The position numbers were made by a program, and so were the translations under genes. Below, piece by piece: positions 58,501-64,000 of a stretch of 64,000 nucleotides of DNA. The stretch covers positions 13,696,182 through 13,760,181 of the forward strand of contig NC_033621.1 in NCBI RefSeq assembly GCF_001540865.1, in the 5' to 3' direction. Under the pieces are notes generated by a model that was given only the letters and a program-made list of their open reading frames with translations, ran no database searches and was not told the DNA's origin. Origin of the DNA: Ananas comosus. Lineage: Eukaryota > Streptophyta > Magnoliopsida > Poales > Bromeliaceae. Every line of letters starts with the position of its first letter. Positions within the stretch are counted from its first letter, which is position 1.

Positions 58501-58956
58501 CCACCTATAATGCATTTCTTTCTTGTTGCCATGTGTTGTAAACATGCCCGTCTAATGCCTGGCATGAGGTAGAGGAGCGTACAAATAATGTCACAACGAT
58601 TGTAGTCCCTCAATACTGTCACAAAGTAGTGAGGCTGAAGCGGCACTCTCAGCCATGCATTGCCTATACGACAGTTGGCCTGTCACATGCCAATCGATTG
58701 GGCACGGCCGTGACATCCTTAGGGGGGCACATTTGGAAAGCATTTGGTTGACGAGGTTATATAGTTACGAAGTTGAGATAGTCCATCAGATTGTCGTCGC
58801 GGATAGGCCAATGAAAGCAATTCCTTAGCAATCGTCCATGTCCTAACAAGAATATTGGTGCCATATATAGGAGACTAGAAACGTACCCCTCGTAGAGCAC
58901 CTTTGTACCCCTATGGTGCCAAAAGGGAAGAGGCCTTGTTAGGTATATAGAAGAAA
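58501..58956. other. Unassigned sequence
   Basis: No gene or clear repeat. The last five bases before the solo LTR are AGAAA. Confidence 0.4.
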
Positions 58957-60089
58957 TGTCACGCCCTGGGGTCCCTTTGCAGTTTGGAAAGACAGCGGAA
59001 ACGACTAAAAATTTTTTTTTTAAACACCTGACCCCAGAGTATGTCAGATCCGCCACAAATACAGGGAATCCACTGTTCACACGGACAGAGTCTCCCCTGT
59101 ATTTGCACGGCGTCGCACAAGTACAGGTACACAATCAGAGTACAACCAGAATACAACCACAACCATATGAACACGCAATCTCAACCGCACATGCAAACGT
59201 TCATACATTCACCATTCACAACACGACAGTATTCCAAGTTTTAAACATAAATCCAGAACTATCATTTGAAATGTTTCCCACACAGAAACCTTTATCTTTT
59301 AAAACGCTACCACGAGGGGTAGAAAACCATCGAAAACTGTATCGAATATGAAAACCCTTTTTCTTTTTAAAGCAAGCGCTACCACGAGGGGTAGAAAACC
59401 ATTTTACTTGAAAAGCCCATAAATCTCTTTTTATCACGAAAACCCAGCAGAAAACTGAATATTCAAGTACCGAATGAAACTGAACCGTAATGAAAGTTTA
59501 CTATTTATTCAAGCAAGGGAAAAGAGATAACCAAACGGGACGGAGCTCTAACGCGCGCTAGACTCGCTCCTCACCTGCCGTCCCACTCGGACCTGCGACG
59601 TCACCTGTAATGGGGGCGGGGGGTGAGAACATGTAAACATGTCTCCCCTCCCAGTGGGTACCGCAAGCCGACGAGGGCGAGGGTACGCACCAGCAAAGGA
59701 GGCTAAACAACAGTAAAGGTAAACAACTACAGTAGCTACTATGATATAAGAACAGAAAGTACAAGTAAGGAACTGATGTACAAGTAATGAACTACTGCTA
59801 CTGTATGTATGCATCAACTGGTGGATAGTCCAAGGATACCCAATCTAAACCTGCCTTGTTGGTCCGGAGACCTCAGGCTAATGCCACAATCACTCAACCT
59901 GCATATACCCAGTCGTAACCTCTGAGCTCACGGGTGGGCAAACCCAACCACTTTTCCGGAAAAGAACACCCCCTGCGGTGGATCAGACCGCTGGTGTTCG
60001 TGAAATGCGAACGAGTGGTGACGATCGATGCTGATATGCTCAATAGCCAACCGTCGGCAACCAGCCGACAATCACTGCCCCTCTGGGCA

Positions 60090-60215
60090 AACCGACCGTA
60101 TAGGTCATCAAGTACAACGTGAACCGACCGAGATAGGTCAATGTACGTAAAGTAACGAACGACCAAACAGGTCACCGATGCAACAGGAGAACCGACCAAT
60201 CAGGTCACATGTATA
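60090..60215. repeat. GACC(N)GGTC motif array in the solo LTR
   Basis: Four units (CCGACCGTATAGGTCA, CCGACCGAGATAGGTCA, CGACCAAACAGGTCAC, CCGACCAATCAGGTCAC) are spaced about 33-35 bp. Equivalent arrays occur at 41-390, 4210-4310, 12710-12805 and 17970-18090. Confidence 0.75.
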
Positions 60216-62076
60216 GTATATACTAATGCCATCTACTCTACCCCTACACAGAATACTACGCATAGGACAACCGGGCAGAGTAAATAAAGACAGTATGGTG
60301 CAAGGCTCAATATGTAACGAGTAAACAATATGAATAGACGATGTAAAAGATAGGGTAAAGGAAGACATCACCGAGCGTGCACCGCTGTACCGACTTCGGA
60401 TCGAAGTACCCACCTGTATAAAGCTGAAACGGTCTCGCGAAGGCGGAGACGAAGCGACCGGACCTACGAAGGGTCCACCGGGTTAGAGTCTAACCCACAA
60501 ACACAATAACACGACCATTCTCACACAAATCCCAAAATCATAACCCCTCGGAAATCGGTTTCTCAAACGCAACTACCGAACCAGCCGGAAATCCCGGAAA
60601 CCGTACCGAAACTCCACCGTCGCTCACCCGTCGTTTCCGAACCCTCGAGAAGACGCGGGTGACCAGCCAACAAGGCTCAGCGACGCTACAGTCAACCACG
60701 AGGCACCGTCGGATGAATTCCGAGTCGAACGCGCGTTCTATCGGCGGATTTCGCCGAAAAACGCTCCGGAAATGACCGATAGATTTCCGCAAAGGCTTGG
60801 GGCCTTGGACGATCAGTCCAGAGGTTATCTTAAGCCTTAACCTGCTGCCAACAGCAGCCACGACGAAGCGAAACGCAAAAGGATCCCTAATGGCCCATGA
60901 AATCACATTATTTTATGTGATTTCATGGCTCTAACGGGTCGTACCAGCAAACCAGGGATCTACGGAGGTTGCCATCGCACTTGCTGCAAGGTTTCAGCAT
61001 GCCTGAGGCCGTGCTCACCTTTCGGAGCACTGCCGGCAGCAACCACGCGCGCACGAGCGACGCGAACCTCAGCGAAACAGTGCGCACAGCGCGAAGATCG
61101 CACATTACTCACTAACCAGGGCACCGTTAACCTAAATGGAGGTGAGCATCGTGTTCAGCACGAGCCCACGATCACCGTGCTCACCTCCCGAGGTGCCAGG
61201 GAGTCATCGGATCACCGAAAAAGTGACCGGAACGCAAAACAGCAGTGCTGGAACCAAAGTAAACTACTCACCGGAGCTGTGGGAGCTAGGGATGGCCGCC
61301 GGCGATCGGGCGGCGGGCGCTCCGGCCAGTGATGGGAGCACCAGGTCGGGGAGGCCCGAGGGAGGTGCTGGCCGGCGGCGGGCAGCAGCCGGTGGCGCGG
61401 CGGCGGAGATCGAGCCCGCCGACTTCCTCTCGGGTTGGACCTTGCCGGCGGCGAGGCGACGACCGGGGGAGGGGGCGGCGATAATCCGGTGCCTGAGACC
61501 AAGGGGGAGGTGGTGCTCACCTCAGAGGGCAACGGCAGCGCTCGGGAGTGGCGCGGCTCCAAGGTCGGCCCGCACAGGACCCGAGCGGCGGCGGGAGACC
61601 TTGGCGGCGGCCGGCGGGGCGCGGGGACGGCCGGGGACGCGCGCGCCGGGTTGCTGGAGGTCGCCGGGGTCGACAGGGGGGCTTGGCCGCAGGGGAAGTG
61701 CGGTCCCAAAGCCCGCAACCTGAGCTCGGCCTGGCTCGGGTCTGGGCAGACCCGGCTGGCTGCAGCCTCTTCCGGCGGCTCCGGCGACGCTCGGGGGTGG
61801 CCGGGGCCGGCGGGGGAGGGCGCCGGAGGAAGATCTCGACCAGGGGAAGGTGGTGCTCTGGCTAACAGGCCTCTCCAAGGACCAAGCTTAAGCCGGTGGT
61901 GAGGTGGTCCAAGAGAGGAGGAATGTTGGCTGCAGGCTGTTTCCGGCGGCCGGGGCTGCTCGGCGGCGGCCGGAACGCGAGCACGGGCAGGGCAGGGAGG
62001 TGCTGGGATGGCAGGGGCGGCTGGGGTTAGCTGGGGGGTTCTAGGGTTAGGGTTAGCTCAAGAAACCCTAGGACAA

Positions 62077-62088
62077 CCTATATATAGG
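62077..62088 (-). promoter_or_regulatory. TATA-like box in the solo LTR
   Basis: CCTATATATAGG, close to a telo-box-like AAACCCTA at 62064. The related LTR has CTTATATAC at 19690. Confidence 0.5.
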
Positions 62089-62772
62089 TGCGGAAAACTC
62101 GCGGAAAACCCCCTCGAAAGGAATCTAATTAATCCCAGCTCTCAACCAGCAGTCGCATAACGCACGATAGTCCCTCTAAGTTCGAAAACTCGCAATTCGA
62201 CGCATAAAATATAGGGCCTTTTCGCGAATAATCCGATTACTCAAATCAGCCCCTTCGCGGACTTTTCGCGATTCCCGAGGATCCGTCCGTCGGATTTCCG
62301 ATCGGATCGCACCAGCGCGATCAGCACGACAGAGGCATCGAATCTAGCACCTCGTTTCGCCCGAAAAGATTTCCGATTTGCGACAAAACCATCCCTCCTA
62401 GGTTCCACCAAAAACCACACATAGACAACTATATGCAAAAACCATTAAACCCCTTTTTCTCGAAATCCGTGCATCCAAATCCAAATCCATCAGTGCCCTT
62501 GGGTCCAGGATAGTCGAGCGGTTGAAAACGAGCTATTGGAAGGCTATATTCGGAGTCCGATACGCGTCGAAAGTCCACTTTACTCCGCGGCCTCTCCGGA
62601 AAACCGGAGTTACTATTCACTTAAGTCAGACTTCCGGGTCGCGTAACTTCTCCGTTTTAACTCGTTTTCTCCTGAAATTTGGCGAGTACACATATAATTA
62701 TATTACACACAAGAACATCGTCAAACAAAAGGGTTTAATCAATAAATCAAAAATCTTAGTCATTACAAGAAA

Positions 62773-63512
62773 GGTAGAACACTTATGAAGTGGCCCGAGT
62801 CCCCCAACAGTCCATAGGATATAGACTATCCCTTGGCAAAAGGATGTGCTAACTCTAGTGCTTCATGTGAGTGGATCAAGTATAGTGGAACCTACACGAG
62901 CCAGGAATATTGTTAAAGACATGAGGTCGAAAACATTAAGGGGTAGGTATAACAGGATCGCTCGGGCTTTCTTATCCTATCTTGGATCTCTGTAATGGAG
63001 TGAACGAGTGGATGAGGGACAATCTTGCAACGAAATTGTCCTCCATAAAAGGCAAAGCTTGTGAAAGTAAGTGTGGTGAGCGGGGATTCATGGGGTGCGG
63101 TGCCCATAAAGCTTATGTGGTGGAGCTCCATATGTTAATCGGTATCAATATCCGTAAAGTGAACCTTAGAAGATAGGACAAGGGTGTTGGTTGCTGAGCA
63201 TGGTTGTTCGTTGGAGGTGCCACATGGCTAGTGATGTGGAGCAAGGCCGGTTTGATTATGTAAATCCTATATAGGAAGTTTATGCGGGAAAGATTGATGT
63301 TGGGATCCAAAAAGTGAACCGTAGGGCTAAATTGAGGATGCTAACAACCAAGCTTGGTTGGGCAATGAAAGAACGTGGTAGCAAGCACAATGAAATAAGA
63401 TTAAATCGGTTAAGTATCTCATTGAGGCTAATCATGGGCGGGAGCGCCACGGCAAGTGAAGGCCTTGTAGATAGCTGAAAGGACATTGCAGTTAAGTATC
63501 TTATTGATGTTG
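62773..63512. other. Unassigned sequence
   Basis: No recognisable ORF, RNA gene or element edge is visible. Confidence 0.4.
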
Positions 63513-64000
63513 TGTAACGCACTGGACTTTGCAAATTGCGGGGTTCGAGTGATTGATTGTGTTCTGAGCTTTTCCAGACTTTCTGGTAGGTCGTTGACAG
63601 TGTTCCGACCTATGGTTCGAGCCCCGAGAATTGTGGTTTAAAACCTTGCATCAAAATCCAAAAAGTTGGATTTTTGGTCAGCTCTCGGGTAGCCTCCAGC
63701 AGGCTGTGTACCAGTACGGGCTTGGTGGCTGTACCGGTACGGGGTTGATGGCTGTACTGGTACGGGCCCGCGTACCGGTACACAGACGGCTTTTCGGCCA
63801 AACCCGAGGCTCGGGTTTGCGTTTTCGTGGGTGGTGTACCGGTACACAATCCCGTGTACTGGTACACAGTGCAGATTGGGGTTGTTTCGTGGAGGGGTGT
63901 TTTTGCAATTGTTACAACACCTTTATATACCACCCCAGCCCCCTTGGCTGCTCTCCTTGAGCTCCAAACTGAGAGAAACAAAGTGAGTCTTCCCCTCTTG
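63513..64000 (+). repeat. Start of a family 2-like LTR
   Basis: It begins TGTAACGCACTGGACTTTGC and resembles the first 480 bp of element 2's LTR (17066 downward, minus strand). It has six GTACCGGTAC-type motifs (63709-63870) and a TATA-like TTTATATAC at 63922-63930. It is cut by the window end. Confidence 0.8.

Larger units (their letters stand above)
58957..62767 (-). repeat. Solo LTR, family 1b (3.8 kb)
   Basis: Minus strand TGTAATGACTAAG...GGCGTGACA. The same AGAAA lies on both sides (58952-58956 and 62768-62772), and there is no PBS, PPT or coding sequence on either side. It is therefore a single LTR left after recombination between the two LTRs of one element. It contains the stem-loop (59056-59105), a GACC..GGTC array (60090-60215), a GC-rich block (61270-61900) and a TATA-like box at 62077-62088. 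Confidence 0.9.

Noticed and set aside
1..64000. A novel multi-gene defence or biosynthetic system
   Set aside because: Every recognisable coding segment is retrotransposon gag-pol, the copia extra ORF, or a host gene fragment. No operon-like or clustered enzyme set exists.

Overview
This is plant nuclear DNA, almost entirely a nest of LTR retrotransposons. Chromodomain Ty3/gypsy polyproteins of the Tekay/Del type, a SIRE/Maximus-like Ty1/copia element, methionine-initiator-tRNA primer sites, a TRIM, a CACTA terminus, a hAT-like element and intron-containing fragments of an SnRK2 kinase and a TAPT1/POD1-like membrane protein all point to an angiosperm. GC-rich first-exon sequence hints at a monocot, but the species cannot be fixed from the sequence. 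There is no prokaryotic gene, rRNA, tRNA gene or CRISPR array.

Layout as given. 1-1825: tails of two related LTRs. 2045-3033: AT-rich Helitron-like fragment with a 117-bp repeat. 3034-14166: element 1, a minus-strand gypsy element with about 3.5-kb LTRs and a decayed gag-pol. 14168-17382: an LTR fragment, then the 3' LTR and chromodomain end of element 2 (gypsy, minus). 17384-24380: LTR pieces, a hAT-like element, and the left end of element 4. 24382-30575: gag/protease and 5' LTR of element 2, further LTR pieces, and a CACTA end. 30577-32419 and 34152-35392: an SnRK2 pseudogene fragment and four TAPT1-like exons. 32421-34150 and 35394-46000: rest of element 4's 5' LTR and a nearly intact copia element with an extra 483-codon ORF. 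45997-52511: decayed gag-pol and 3' LTR of element 4 (gypsy, plus). 52517-58700: very old gypsy remains interrupted by a complete 550-bp TRIM. 58957-62767: a 3.8-kb solo LTR. 63513-64000: start of another LTR.

Eight single-N joins (14167, 17383, 24381, 30576, 32420, 34151, 35393, 47837) split the window into nine contigs. Target-site duplications, LTR continuity and exon order show that two series of contigs are interleaved. One series is 17384-24380, 32421-34150, 35394-47836 and 47838-64000. The other is 14168-17382, 24382-30575, 30577-32419 and 34152-35392. The order across the Ns should not be trusted as drawn.

The clearest unexplained signal is that unrelated LTR families each carry a cluster of short palindromes upstream of a TATA-like box. 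The motif is GTACCGGTAC in several gypsy families and GGACCGGTCC in the copia element, where it recurs upstream of the extra ORF. Two other families carry GGTTCGAACC-like and GACC(N)GGTC-like arrays. No intact cellular gene and no evident new enzymatic system was found.
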